Origin: Hyphomicrobiales bacterium
GTDB taxonomy: Bacteria > Pseudomonadota > Alphaproteobacteria > Rhizobiales > Beijerinckiaceae
Assembly (NCBI GenBank): GCA_026400535.1
Contig: JAPLOU010000061.1
Location: forward strand, 1-63,856
Direction of reading: 5' to 3'
DNA: 63,856 nucleotides
Shown here in pieces: positions 15,586 to 25,097 of the stretch. The first letter of the stretch is position 1; each line of letters starts with the position of its first letter. Under the pieces are notes generated by a model, which was given only the letters and a program-made list of their open reading frames with translations, searched no databases and was not told the DNA's origin. The position numbers and the translations under genes were made by a program.

Positions 15586-17178
15586 ATGGACAACCTGTTG
15601 AATGCCTCGATCCGCAAACATCTGCTCGGTGCCAGTCTGCTCGCAGCGAGCGCCCTTGCACTGGCTCCTGCCGCGCAGGCACAACCTGCGCCCGGCGGCG
15701 GCACCTTGCGCTCCATGATCAACGCGGACCTGCGCAGCACAGATCCCGGCGTCAACCGCGACCTGAACTCCGATGCCATCACCATGCACATGCTGGAGGG
15801 GCTCGTCGCCTATCGCGAGAACCTGACGGTCGGCCCCATGCTGGCGCAGAAGGTCGATCTCTCGGCTGATGGCACCACCTACACCTTCACCCTGCGCGAC
15901 GGGCTGACCTTCCATAATGGCAAGCCGCTCACCTCGGATGATGTGCTCTTTGCCTGGAAGCGTTATCTCGATCCCGCGACACAATGGCGATGCCTCAGCG
16001 AGTTTGACGGCAAGGGCTCGGCGAAGGTCGTCGACATGCAAGCGCCAGACCCAAAGACCTTTGTGATCAGGATCGAAAAGCCGAGCGCACTTTTCCTCGG
16101 GCAGATGGCGCGTATCGATTGCGGCGGTTCGGCGATCTATCACCGCGACAGCATCGGCGCGGATGGCAAATGGGCCACGCCGATTGGCACCGGCCCTTAC
16201 ATGTGGAGCGAGTGGCGGCGCGGCCAGTCGGTCGATCTGGTCCGCTTCCCCGGTTACAAGTCGCTGGATGGCAAGCCTGATGGCCTGACCGGCGGCAAGG
16301 CCGCCATCGCGGAAAAGGTGCGCTTCATCATCATTCCCGAAAGCGCCTCGGCCAAGGCCGCGCTTTATTCCGGCGCCATCGACGTGCGCCCTGATTTTGC
16401 CGCGCGTGACCTTGATGAGGTCAAGGGCCGCGCTGACATCAGGACCGGCACGCATCCGACGATGGAGACCAACGGCATCCTGTTCCAGGTCAATGAGCCC
16501 ATCGTCAAGGATGTGCGCATTCGCCGAGCGATCTCGATGGCGATCAACCGCGAGGAGCTGGTCGACACCGTGACCTTCGGCCTGACAAGGCCTGCCAACT
16601 CGATGGTGCCGCTGGCCAGCCCCTATTCCGGCCCCGTGCAGAAGGCGGAATGGAAGCGCGACATTCCCGGCGCCAAGAAGCTGCTGGCGGAAGCCGGCTA
16701 CAGGGGCGAACCGATCAAGATGATCGTGACCAAGCGCTTCATGTCGCTGTTTGATGGCGCGGTCTTCGTGCAGTCCATGGCGAAGGAAGCCGGCATCAAC
16801 ATCGAGCTTGAGGTGCTGGAATGGGCCGCCCAGCTCGATCTTTATGGCAAGGGCACCTACCAGAGCATGTTCTTCAGCTTCTCCGCACGGCTGGATGCGG
16901 CCCTGAGCTATGAGATGATTGCCGGGCCAAAGGCGACACAGACCCGCAAGGTCTGGAACGATCCGGCTGCGGAGGCGCTCATCAGCCAGGCCATGGTCAT
17001 CAGCGATGTGGCCAAGCGGCAGGCGCTGTTTGACCAGCTGCACGCCAAGTTCATGGAAGAGCTGCCGATGATACCGCTCTGGAACTCGGTCGACATCGCG
17101 GCCTGGCGCAGCAATGTCACAGGCTATACGACATGGGCAGCCTCAATGCCGCGCCTTTGGAATGTGACGATCAAGTGA
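15586..17178 (+). CDS. Peptide/opine-type ABC transporter substrate-binding protein (SBP_bac_5)
   Basis: This 530-residue periplasmic protein has a signal peptide (residues 1-33, core LLGASLLAASALALAPAAQA). The mature part shows the DppA/OppA-type layout: DLRSTDPGVNRDLNSDAITMHMLEGLVAY, a TYTFTLRDGLTFHNGKPLTSDDVLFAWKR stretch, and the RRAISMAINREELV helix. It is the first gene of a plus-strand importer set (binding protein, two permeases, fused ATPases). It sits 61 nt after the C45 hydrolase with a ribosome site AGGAGA. Ligands of such proteins range from dipeptides to opines and acylated amines; none can be assigned from sequence. Confidence 0.94.
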   Translation: MDNLLNASIRKHLLGASLLAASALALAPAAQAQPAPGGGTLRSMINADLRSTDPGVNRDLNSDAITMHMLEGLVAYRENLTVGPMLAQKVDLSADGTTYTFTLRDGLTFHNGKPLTSDDVLFAWKRYLDPATQWRCLSEFDGKGSAKVVDMQAPDPKTFVIRIEKPSALFLGQMARIDCGGSAIYHRDSIGADGKWATPIGTGPYMWSEWRRGQSVDLVRFPGYKSLDGKPDGLTGGKAAIAEKVRFIIIPESASAKAALYSGAIDVRPDFAARDLDEVKGRADIRTGTHPTMETNGILFQVNEPIVKDVRIRRAISMAINREELVDTVTFGLTRPANSMVPLASPYSGPVQKAEWKRDIPGAKKLLAEAGYRGEPIKMIVTKRFMSLFDGAVFVQSMAKEAGINIELEVLEWAAQLDLYGKGTYQSMFFSFSARLDAALSYEMIAGPKATQTRKVWNDPAAEALISQAMVISDVAKRQALFDQLHAKFMEELPMIPLWNSVDIAAWRSNVTGYTTWAASMPRLWNVTIK

Positions 17179-17208
17179 AGCGCGTCATATGCAAGTGAAG
17201 CCAGGCCC

Positions 17209-18153
17209 ATGACAGGCTACGTCCTGCGTCGGCTCTTGATGACCATCCCGACGCTGCTGCTGGTGTCGCTGGCGGTGTTCGTGCTGGTGCGGCTCATCCC
17301 CGGTGATCCCGTCTCGCTGATGTTCGGCGATGGCGGGACGCCGGAACAGATCGCGCGTGGCCGGGCCGCGCTCGGGCTCGATCAGCCGGTCTTCGTGCAG
17401 TTCTGGCGCTGGTTGACGAGGATCGCGGTTGGCGATTTCGGCAACACGATCACTGATGGGCAGGCCGTGCTGCCGCTGATCTTGGAACGGTTCCAGGTCA
17501 GCGCCAGCGTCGTGCTGGTCTCGGTGGCAATGGCGGCCGTTGTCGGCGTGACCATCGGCATCATTGCCGCCTGGAAGCAGGACAGTAAACTCGATGTCGG
17601 CATAGTCGGCCTGACCACGGTCATCCTCTCGATCCCGACCTTCTGGCTGGGCCTGTTGCTGCTGCTGCTGTTCGGGCTCAAGCTCGGGTGGCTGCCGGTG
17701 ATCGGCTATGTGCCGATTTCGGAAGAACCCTGGAAAGCCATGCTCTTCCTGCTGCTGCCGGTGGCGACACTGACCTTGCATGAGAGCGGGGTCGTCACCC
17801 GCATGGCGCGCGCCAGCGACATCGAGGTGTTGCGGCTGGAATACATCACCCATGCCCGCGCCAAGGGCCTGAGCGAGGCGCGCGTGCTTGCCCGCCATGT
17901 GCTGCCCAATGCCTTCGCGCCAACATGGACACTGATCGGCCTGATCCTTGGCAACCTTCTTGGCGGCATTGCCGTGCTGGAAACCGTGTTCACGTTGCCG
18001 GGGCTTGGCCGGCTTCTGGCTGATGGTGTTTTCGCGCGCGATTATCCCGTGGTGCAGGGCTGCCTGCTGTTCACGGCGCTGCTTTATGTGATCGTCAATC
18101 TGGTGGTGGACCTGTTTTATCCCCTGTTCGATCCGCGCGTGTCAGCGGAATGA
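17209..18153 (+). CDS. Dpp/Opp-type ABC transporter permease 1 (DppB-like)
   Basis: This 314-residue inner-membrane permease begins YVLRRLLMTIPTLLLVSLAVFVLVRLIPGDP, the typical DppB start. It has an extracytoplasmic loop with RAALGLDQPVFVQFWRWL and the EAA loop EYITHARAKGLSEARVLARHVLPNAF. The C-terminal helices end with LFYPLFDPRV. Six transmembrane segments are expected. It is complete and lies between the binding protein (30 nt) and the second permease (4 nt). Confidence 0.94.
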   Translation: MTGYVLRRLLMTIPTLLLVSLAVFVLVRLIPGDPVSLMFGDGGTPEQIARGRAALGLDQPVFVQFWRWLTRIAVGDFGNTITDGQAVLPLILERFQVSASVVLVSVAMAAVVGVTIGIIAAWKQDSKLDVGIVGLTTVILSIPTFWLGLLLLLLFGLKLGWLPVIGYVPISEEPWKAMLFLLLPVATLTLHESGVVTRMARASDIEVLRLEYITHARAKGLSEARVLARHVLPNAFAPTWTLIGLILGNLLGGIAVLETVFTLPGLGRLLADGVFARDYPVVQGCLLFTALLYVIVNLVVDLFYPLFDPRVSAE

Positions 18154-18157
18154 GCCG

Positions 18158-18924
18158 ATGAAGCGGCGCATCAATTTCCTGATCGGATTTCCGATTGTCG
18201 CGGTGCTGGGCACGATGGCACTGACGGCCCTGTTCTGGACGCCCTACAGCCCGACGGGCACGCGCATCCGCAGCCGCCTGCAGCCGCCCAACAGCACGCA
18301 TTGGCTAGGCACGGACGAGTTTGGCCGTGATGTGCTGAGCCGCATCATGGATGGCGCGCTGGTCAGCTTCCGCGTGGCGCTGGCCACCATGATCTTTGCG
18401 ATCATCGTCGGCAGCCTGATCGGCGTCGTCACCGGCTATCTGCGCGGCTGGACCGACCGGCTCATCATGATGGTCAATGATGCGATGCTGGCCTTTCCCG
18501 GTATCCTGCTGGCGCTGGCGATCATGGTCATTCTCGGGCCGGGCCAGTCCAGCATCGTCATTGCGCTGGGCCTCGCCTACACGCCATCGGTGGTGCGCAT
18601 CGTGCGTGGGCAGGTGCTGTCGCTGCGCGAGAAGGAATACATCGAGGCCTCGCGGATGATCGGCAATTCCGAGGTTTACACGATGCTGCGGCACATCCTG
18701 CCAAACTGCATCGCACCCATTGCCGTGCTGGGCACCAGCATGTTTGGCTGGGCTGTGCTGTCGGAAAGCGCGCTGAGTTTTCTGGGCCTGGGCGTGCCGC
18801 CACCGGCGGCCACCTGGGGCAATATGCTGGCCTCGGCGCGCGGCTAACGCTGACGCTGCTGGGCGTCAACCTCCTGGGCGATGCGCTGCGCGACTGGCTG
18901 GACCCGAGGATGGCATCGCGATGA
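18158..18924 (+). pseudogene. Dpp/Opp-type ABC permease 2 (DppC-like) with internal deletion and frameshift
   Basis: The first 229 residues are a normal DppC: TGTRIRSRLQPPNSTHWLGTDEFGRDVLSR region, EAA loop EKEYIEASRMIGNSEVYTMLRHILP, and FLGLGVPPPAATWGNMLASARG, then a TAA at 18845. In another frame the sequence continues at once as LTLTLLGVNLLGDALRDWLDPRM and ends in TGA at 18922-18924, overlapping the next ATG. DppC proteins carry roughly 15-20 residues between those two blocks. A small deletion has therefore removed them and changed frame, so the last transmembrane helix is lost from the translated protein. A truncated permease is unlikely to work. A sequencing error alone would not explain the missing residues. 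Confidence 0.85.
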
Positions 18925-20567
18925 GTGAGCCAGCCACGCTCCTGCCTTTGCTCGATGTCTTCAAGATGCGGATTGAAACCGGCACTGGCATGCCGATCAT
19001 CCATGACCTCTCCTTCACGGTGGCGCGTGGAGAGTTCCTCGCCATTGTCGGCGAATCCGGTTCGGGCAAGACCATGGCGGCGCGCGCGCTGTTGCGTCTG
19101 CTGCCATCTGGCCTGGTTCAGACCGGCGGCGCCGTGCATCTGGAGGGGAAGGACATAACAACGCTGCCGGAAGAGCAGTTCCAGCCCTTGCGCGGGCTTG
19201 GCATGGGCATGGTGTTTCAGGAGCCGATGGTCTCGCTCAATCCGGCGATGACGGTTGGCGCGCAGATGGCCGAGGGTCTGGCCCTTCACCTGAAGCTGCC
19301 TTCTGCCGAGATCAGGGCGCGCTCCATCGCCATGCTGGAGCGCGTGGGCATTGGCGATGCAACGCGGTGCCTTGGCGCTTATCCGCACGAGTTCTCGGGC
19401 GGCATGCGGCAGCGCATCATGCTGGCCTCCGTTATGCTGCTGAAGCCGAAGCTGCTGATTGCCGATGAGCCGACGACCGCACTCGACACGCTGACGCAGG
19501 CCGAGGTGCTTGATCTCATGGTCGAGCTGGCGCGCGACAACGGCACGGCCATCATGCTGATCACGCACAATCTGGGGCTGGTGGCGCGCTACACGCAACG
19601 CGCGCTGGTGCTGGAGAAAGGCCATCTGGTCGAGAGTGGCACGACGCGCGCGCTGCTGAACGCACCGCGCGAGGACTACACCAAGGCGTTGATCGCGGCC
19701 CTGCCACGGCGCGCCCAAACGCCACCGGCACAGCGCACCGGCGAGGCTGTCGTCAGCGTGCGCAACCTCAGCGTCACCCATGCGGGCGCCCTCTCGCTCT
19801 TCCGGCGGCGCGTGCCAAAAAAGGCCGTCGATGATGTCAGTCTCGAGATCTATCCCCGCGAGGTTGTAGCGGTGGTCGGTGGCTCAGGCTCCGGCAAGAC
19901 CACCTTGGGGCGCGCGCTTCTGCGGCTGATCCCAGCCTCGTCAGGCGAGGTGCATTTTGACGGGCAGGACATTCTGAAAGCGCCGCGCGCCGCTCAGCGC
20001 GCCTTCACGCTGGCCGCACAGCTGGTCTTTCATGATCCGTACTCTTCGCTCGATCCGCGCATGAGCGTGGGTGCCATCATCACTGAGCCGCTGCGCCATG
20101 TGCCGGGCCTTGCTGCGTCAGGGCATGCCCGCATTGTCGATGCTGTGCTTGATGATGTGGGGCTTTCGGGTTTTCTTTCGGGTTTTGGGCAACGCCTGCC
20201 GCACCAGCTCTCGGGTGGCCAGCGCCAGCGTGTCGCCATTGCGCGCGCGCTCGTGCGCCGCCCGCGCTTTATCGTGGCAGACGAGCCAGTCTCGGCGCTC
20301 GATATGACTATTCAGGCGCAGATCCTCGCGCTTTTTCGCGCGCTTCAGGCCGAATATGGCTTTGCCTGCCTGTTTATCTCGCATGATCTCGCTGCCATCG
20401 AGCAAATTGCCGATCGGGTCGTGGTGATGCGCGATGGCCGCATCATTGAGGAAGCGGCGCGCGATGATCTGTTCGACAATCCGCGCGAGGACTACACGAG
20501 GGCGCTCCTTGCAGCTGCACCAAGGATTGACTGGCAACCAGCCTTGACCAAAAGGGCCGCGCCATGA
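18921..20567 (+). CDS. Fused dipeptide-type ABC transporter ATPase (DppD-DppF)
   Basis: This 548-residue protein has two complete ATPase halves. The first has [16 protein letters not shown], the Q-loop in [11 protein letters not shown], signature [12 protein letters not shown] and Walker [13 protein letters not shown]. The second has [31 protein letters not shown], signature [15 protein letters not shown] and [12 protein letters not shown]. Both end with the peptide-importer extension ([11 protein letters not shown] and [15 protein letters not shown]). The ATG overlaps the stop of the restored permease 2 frame (ATGA), showing the original operon order. The fusion is common in this family. It should be intact, but its partner permease is damaged. 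Confidence 0.94.
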   Translation: MSEPATLLPLLDVFKMRIETGTGMPIIHDLSFTVARGEFLAIVGESGSGKTMAARALLRLLPSGLVQTGGAVHLEGKDITTLPEEQFQPLRGLGMGMVFQEPMVSLNPAMTVGAQMAEGLALHLKLPSAEIRARSIAMLERVGIGDATRCLGAYPHEFSGGMRQRIMLASVMLLKPKLLIADEPTTALDTLTQAEVLDLMVELARDNGTAIMLITHNLGLVARYTQRALVLEKGHLVESGTTRALLNAPREDYTKALIAALPRRAQTPPAQRTGEAVVSVRNLSVTHAGALSLFRRRVPKKAVDDVSLEIYPREVVAVVGGSGSGKTTLGRALLRLIPASSGEVHFDGQDILKAPRAAQRAFTLAAQLVFHDPYSSLDPRMSVGAIITEPLRHVPGLAASGHARIVDAVLDDVGLSGFLSGFGQRLPHQLSGGQRQRVAIARALVRRPRFIVADEPVSALDMTIQAQILALFRALQAEYGFACLFISHDLAAIEQIADRVVVMRDGRIIEEAARDDLFDNPREDYTRALLAAAPRIDWQPALTKRAAP

Positions 20568-22021
20568 CGCATGACGACTATGTCCAGATGGATGCGACCG
20601 CGCTGGCCGAAGGCATTCGCAAGAAGAGCTTTTCAGCCAGCGAAGCGCTGGACGTGGCACTGGCGCGGCTGGACGCCGTGAACCCGCAGATCAACGCCGT
20701 GGTGCACCGGGCCGAGGCTTTTGCCCGCGCGCAGATCACTGAGGGCCATGGCGATGGCAGCAGGAGTGGCTTTTTTGCGGGCGTGCCCTTTCTGGTCAAG
20801 GATCTGAGCCTGCAGGTGAACGGCCTGCCCATGACCAATGGCAGCGGCTTCTTTCGCGGCTATGTGCCTGACTTCGACAACACGCTGACCCAGCGCCAGC
20901 GCGCGGCAGGTCTGGTCATCTTCGGGCGCACGGCCTCGCCCGAATTCGGGCTTGGGCCCATCACCGAGCCTGCCAACCATGGGCCCTGCCGCAATCCATG
21001 GAGCTTGGGTCATCAGACCGGGGGCTCGTCTGGCGGCTCGGCGGCGGCCATTGCGGCGGGCATCGTGCCGATGGCTCATGCCACCGATGGTGGCGGCTCA
21101 ATTCGCATGCCGGCTGCCCATTGCGGTCTCTTCGGCCTGAAACCAACGCGCGGACGCCTGCCCTCCGGCCCTGTGCTGGGCGAGGCCTGGAATGGTGTCG
21201 CCGTACCGCATGTGATCTCGCGCTCGGTGCGCGACAGTGCGGCTATGCTGGACCTGACCGCCGGTGCCTCGCCCGGTGATCCTTATGCCGCGCCGGGCCA
21301 AGGCCCCTGGTTGCCATTGGTCAATCGCCCGCCAAAGTCGTTGCGCATCGCCTTGTCCACGGTCACGCCTGCGGGCCTGCCTGTGCATCCCGAGGTGAGA
21401 GCAGGCGTTGAAGCCGCCGGGCGGCTGCTGGAAAGCCTTGGACATCATGTCGAACAGGCGCAGATCAGCATCGATCTTGACGAGATGTACCGGCATTTCT
21501 GGCTGATCTCCGGCACGAATGTCGCCGCCATCTTCACAGCTCGCGCCAAGGCATTAGGCAGGCCACCTGGCCCTGACGAGATCGAGCCCGCGACCCGCGC
21601 CATCATCGCGCACGCGCGCGCCGCAAGCGCCGAGGACTACGTGCGTGCGCTGCAATGGATGCATGCGTTGGGGCGGAAGATGGGAGCGTTCTTCGCAAGA
21701 TGCGATGTGGCGCTGACGCCGGTCTATGCCAACCCACCGCTGCCTGTGGGCAGCCTGTCGATGCAGACGGCAGATTTCGCGACCTATTCCAACATGCTGC
21801 AGAATGAGCGGCCCTTTACCGCCATGTACAATCTCTCTGGCGGTCCAGCCATGTCCGTGCCGCTGCACTGGACGCCGGATGGCCTGCCGGTTGGCATTCA
21901 TTTCGGTGCCGACATGGGCCGCGAGGATCTGCTGATCCAGCTCGCAGGTCAACTCGAACAGGTTGCACCCTGGGCACATAGGCGCCCGGCATTGGAGAGA
22001 AAGAGCAGCCATGCGAGCTGA
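20564..22021 (+). CDS. Amidase (amidase signature family)
   Basis: This 485-residue amidase-signature enzyme has the Ser-cisSer-Lys triad regions: FLVKDL (catalytic lysine), the glycine/serine signature [19 protein letters not shown] with the cis-serine, and the nucleophile serine in [26 protein letters not shown]. The C-terminus contains the [13 protein letters not shown] region. It starts at an ATGA overlap with the fused ATPase, so it is translationally coupled to import. This makes hydrolysis of the imported amide its likely job. Family members act on aryl and aliphatic amides, amidated peptides and acylhydrazides; the exact substrate is open. Confidence 0.92.
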   Translation: MTHDDYVQMDATALAEGIRKKSFSASEALDVALARLDAVNPQINAVVHRAEAFARAQITEGHGDGSRSGFFAGVPFLVKDLSLQVNGLPMTNGSGFFRGYVPDFDNTLTQRQRAAGLVIFGRTASPEFGLGPITEPANHGPCRNPWSLGHQTGGSSGGSAAAIAAGIVPMAHATDGGGSIRMPAAHCGLFGLKPTRGRLPSGPVLGEAWNGVAVPHVISRSVRDSAAMLDLTAGASPGDPYAAPGQGPWLPLVNRPPKSLRIALSTVTPAGLPVHPEVRAGVEAAGRLLESLGHHVEQAQISIDLDEMYRHFWLISGTNVAAIFTARAKALGRPPGPDEIEPATRAIIAHARAASAEDYVRALQWMHALGRKMGAFFARCDVALTPVYANPPLPVGSLSMQTADFATYSNMLQNERPFTAMYNLSGGPAMSVPLHWTPDGLPVGIHFGADMGREDLLIQLAGQLEQVAPWAHRRPALERKSSHAS

Positions 22022-23324
22022 GATTGTCGCCAACGCCGGATTGCCAGATCAGGATTTCGGCCTGTGGGGCGCAACGGCTGAACCCGTGCCACCGACTGCA
22101 GCGCTGCCGGGGGACAGGCACGCCGACGTCGCCATTATCGGCGCAGGCTATACGGGGCTTTCGACTGCATTGCATCTGGCCGAGCTTGGGATCAGCGGGA
22201 TCTGTATCGATAGCCAGGAGCCGGGTTTTGGCGCATCCGGCCGTAATGGCGGCCAGGTGTTGCCGGGTTTCAAGCTTTATCCGGACCAGCTTGTCGAAAG
22301 ATATGGCGAGGAGCGGGGGCATGCCATGGCGGCCTTTGGTGCTGGCATTGCCGATAGGCTCTTTGCGCTGGTGGCACGTCATGGCATCGCCTGCGATGCG
22401 CGCCAGAACGGCTGGGTTCATGCCGGTCACCATGTCTCGAAGCTTGCCGAGCAGCGCTGGAAGCATGACCAGTGGGCATCGCGCGGCGCCAATGTGGAAT
22501 GGCTCGACAAGGCCGCGATCGCGCAGCAAGTGGGCTCGGAGGTCTATGAAGGCGGCTGGCTCGACCGGCGGGCCGGCACCGTGCAGCCGTTGAGCTTCGC
22601 CCGCGGTCTGGCGCGCGTGGCCATGGCCAAGGGCGCTGCCATCCACAGCTCGACACGCGCCCATGCCTTGCAGCGCGACGGCGATGGCTGGCGCATCAGC
22701 AGCAGCACAGGCACCATCCGGGCACGTCATGTTGTGTTCGCCACCAATGGCTATACAGGCCGCCTGCTGCCGCGCCTTGCTGGCACACTGGTGCCGGTGG
22801 ACAGCGCGCAGGTGGCAACCGCGCCGCTGCACGAGGCGCAGCGCCAGCGCATTCTGCCCGTCATTGCCTGCGTCTCGGACACGCGTCGCAGTCTGCTCTA
22901 TTTCCGCAGCACTGCTGATGGCCGGCTTGTGATGGGCGGACGCGGCGGCATCCTCTTTCGCACTGATGCCAGCCACTTTGCCAGGCTGGAGCGCGCCACG
23001 CACCTGATCTTTCCCGAGCTTGAGGGGACCCCCTTCACGCATCGCTGGGCCGGCACGCTCGCGGTCACCATGGACCACATGCCGCATCTGCACGAGCCCG
23101 AGCCTGGCCTGATCGCCAGCCTCGGATGCAATGGGCGCGGCGTCGCTTATTCAACTGCGATGGGCGAGGTCATCGCGCAACGCATCGCCAATGGCAACTG
23201 GGACAGCGCACCCATGCCGGTCATGCCGATCACGCCCATGCCTTTCGCCCCTTTCCGCCGCATCGGGGCAGCAGTTGTGGCGGGTTGGTACGGATGGCGT
23301 GACAGGCGGCAGGGACAATTGTGA
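22011..23324 (+). CDS. FAD-dependent amine/D-amino acid oxidase (PuuB/DadA-like)
   Basis: This 437-residue flavoprotein of the DAO family has the FAD motif ADVAIIGAGYTGLSTALHLAELG (GxGxxG at 44-49). It also has GASGRNGGQVLPGFKLYPDQL, typical of PuuB/OrdL-type gamma-glutamylputrescine or amine oxidases, and a C-terminal GCNGRGVAYSTAMG cofactor loop. The ATG at 22011 overlaps the end of the amidase by 11 nt. It probably oxidises the amine freed by the amidase or C45 enzyme to an aldehyde and ammonia or an imine. The aldehyde dehydrogenase that would follow is the truncated one at 11238, although another copy could exist elsewhere. Confidence 0.9.
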   Translation: MRAEIVANAGLPDQDFGLWGATAEPVPPTAALPGDRHADVAIIGAGYTGLSTALHLAELGISGICIDSQEPGFGASGRNGGQVLPGFKLYPDQLVERYGEERGHAMAAFGAGIADRLFALVARHGIACDARQNGWVHAGHHVSKLAEQRWKHDQWASRGANVEWLDKAAIAQQVGSEVYEGGWLDRRAGTVQPLSFARGLARVAMAKGAAIHSSTRAHALQRDGDGWRISSSTGTIRARHVVFATNGYTGRLLPRLAGTLVPVDSAQVATAPLHEAQRQRILPVIACVSDTRRSLLYFRSTADGRLVMGGRGGILFRTDASHFARLERATHLIFPELEGTPFTHRWAGTLAVTMDHMPHLHEPEPGLIASLGCNGRGVAYSTAMGEVIAQRIANGNWDSAPMPVMPITPMPFAPFRRIGAAVVAGWYGWRDRRQGQL

Positions 23325-23349
23325 CGGCATTGTCATGTCTGGACGCCGC

Positions 23350-23363
23350 CCCTTGATCAAGGG
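23350..23363 (+). terminator. Possible weak terminator hairpin, followed by an empty stretch
   Basis: CCCTTGATCAAGGG is a perfect 14-bp palindrome 26 nt after the amine-oxidase stop, followed by TTGATTT. It can fold as a 5-bp stem with a 4-nt loop, so it would be weak. From here to 23630 I see no gene, repeat or recognisable remnant; short open frames there have no family pattern. Confidence 0.3.
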
Positions 23364-23630
23364 TTGATTTGACGTGGCGCGAAGCTTGAGGGTGCTGTCA
23401 TGTCTTCGGCCGTTGGACGCAGAGGTTTGGTCTGCTGGCCCTGACGGTATCCGCTTGCGGGTTTCAGTAAATCCCGGACATCGATTTCAGTCATTCGCGG
23501 ACAGTCATATTGCGGTCACCCTCGATGGTTGTGCGCGGTGGTTGGCTGCGCCATCGGGAACCTCCATCGGATCCATTATGACCGCCCAAACACGGAATTC
23601 CTGACAGTCCCTCCGCTCTGCTCACGCTGG

Positions 23631-24170
23631 CTACGCGCAAGCCTCGCCAGCGGCATAGCGCGTCCTGTCGCACAGAAGCGCGAAGACGATCCTCGCCAGT
23701 TTGTTGGTCACTGCCCCGCGACCAGCTTGAACGGCTTCGCCTCCATCAGCGTGCTTGCCCATGTCCTGAGCGCATCATGGTGCTTTTGCCGGCAGTAAGG
23801 ACAGCATGTGCGCCGACGACAAGCCGCTTGCGCAGATAGCGATTGCCCATCTTGGAGACGCGTCCCTGGCGTGCCTTGCCTCCAGATGAGTTCTGCCGGG
23901 GTGTCAAGCCGAGGAAGGCGGCGAACTCACGCGGGCCGGAGAAGACCGAGGCATCCTGCATACTGGCGGCGCTTGCCGAAGCTGTGACAGGGCCGATGCC
24001 GGGGATGCTGATCAAGCGGCTGGCGGTCTCAATCGTGCCTGGCAAGGATCTGGATCGTCCGATCGCTGCGGCCGATCTTCTCGTCGAGCAGAATGAGTCC
24101 GCACCAGAGGCTGCGGCGCGGCAATGCGTGCTCTCATGTTGATTGCCGCGCCGGCAGACGAGGACCACCG
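23631..24170 (-). mobile_element. IS110-family transposase remnant with several frameshifts
   Basis: On the minus strand three frames together give the C-terminal half of an IS110 transposase. They read LLDEKIGRSDRTIQILARHD (around 24090), then SRLISIPGIGPVTASA with SGPREFAAFLGLTPRQNSSGGKARQGRVSKMGNRYLRKRLVVGAHAVL (about 24030-23800), then LRTWASTLMEAKPFKLVA and VTNKLARIVFALL ending at a TAG at 23631-23633. At least three frame changes are needed. The N-terminal DEDD half is missing. It borders the downstream end of the arsenate genes. Confidence 0.8.
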
Positions 24171-24218
24171 GGACCGCGCCTAGTGCCTCCGCCAGAAGCC
24201 TCTGCGGCAGGTCCGTAT

Positions 24219-25097
24219 TCATGCCGCATCGCCGGCCAGCGCCATGGGCGTCGCGCCGTCCATGCATCCGATGATGGCGAGTTCGCGTTTGAGCGTGGCG
24301 AGGTCCATGTTCGCGATTGGGAGATTGACGAAGGCCGTCACGCGCTGGCTGAGCTGGCGATAGGCTGCCAGGAGAGCCGCGCGCTCCTCCGCCTCCGAGG
24401 CGCCCGCCTCGACCGGGTCGGCGATGCCCCAATGGGCGGCAAGCGGATGGCCTGTCCAAGCCGGGCAAGGTTCTCCTGCGGCCTGGTCGCAGACAGTGAT
24501 GACGAAGTCGATGGGTTCTGCGCCCGGCTCTGCGAAGCCTGCCCAGCCCTTGGCCGCCAGCGCAGTGGTCGGATAGCCGAGATCGGCGAGCAACCTGATC
24601 GCGTTCGGGTTAGGATCCGGACCGGGCCGCGACCCCGCCGAGACCGCTTGGAAGCGGCCGCGCCCCTCGCGGTTGATCAAGGCTTCCGCCATCAGCGAGC
24701 GCGCGGAGTTCCTGGTGCAGAGCACCAGCACCCGCCATGGCTTAACGGTTTCTGCCGCTTCCGACCGGACTGGGAGGGAAGCGGCCCTGACGCCGCGTTT
24801 GGCCGGAGGGTCGAGATCGGCGGTGAGCTGGCCCGCGAGGAGCGCACAGGCGTTCGGCTCGGCGGCGTAGATGATCGAGCGTCCTTCGCGCCGTGAGCGC
24901 ACAAGCCCAGCATCTTCAAGAGTGGCCAGATGGGTCGACATGGTGTTGTGCGGCACGGCCACAAGACGGGCGATGTCGCCTGCCGGTAGGCCGAAGGGAC
25001 GGTGGCGCGCGAGGACCCGCATCGCGGCGAGCCGAGAAGGTTGCGCCAACGCCTGAAGCTGCGCCACCATCCGGTCTGCGTGGAGCCTCCCCGTCAT
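24219..25097 (-). CDS. ArsR-type regulator fused to arsenate reductase (ArsR-ArsC)
   Basis: This 292-residue fusion has an ArsR winged helix at residues 10-95 (GDIARLVAVPHNTMSTHLATLEDAGLVRSRREGRSIIYA). An arsenate reductase of the low-molecular-weight phosphatase type follows at about 120-285, with the C-X5-R loop C127-TRNSA-R133 and the two resolving cysteines C203 and C211 (TVCDQAAGEPC). The glycine usual at the third loop position is R here. The regulator half has only one cysteine (C83) and no CVC-type metal site. Arsenite may therefore be sensed through the reductase domain or atypically, which is inference. It overlaps the arsC stop by one base and is last in the arsenate operon. Confidence 0.9.
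   Translation of the reverse strand: MTGRLHADRMVAQLQALAQPSRLAAMRVLARHRPFGLPAGDIARLVAVPHNTMSTHLATLEDAGLVRSRREGRSIIYAAEPNACALLAGQLTADLDPPAKRGVRAASLPVRSEAAETVKPWRVLVLCTRNSARSLMAEALINREGRGRFQAVSAGSRPGPDPNPNAIRLLADLGYPTTALAAKGWAGFAEPGAEPIDFVITVCDQAAGEPCPAWTGHPLAAHWGIADPVEAGASEAEERAALLAAYRQLSQRVTAFVNLPIANMDLATLKRELAIIGCMDGATPMALAGDAA

Noticed and set aside
20118..20660. A minus-strand frame opposite the end of the fused ATPase
   Set aside because: It overlaps a complete ABC ATPase half and the amidase start; no family pattern.
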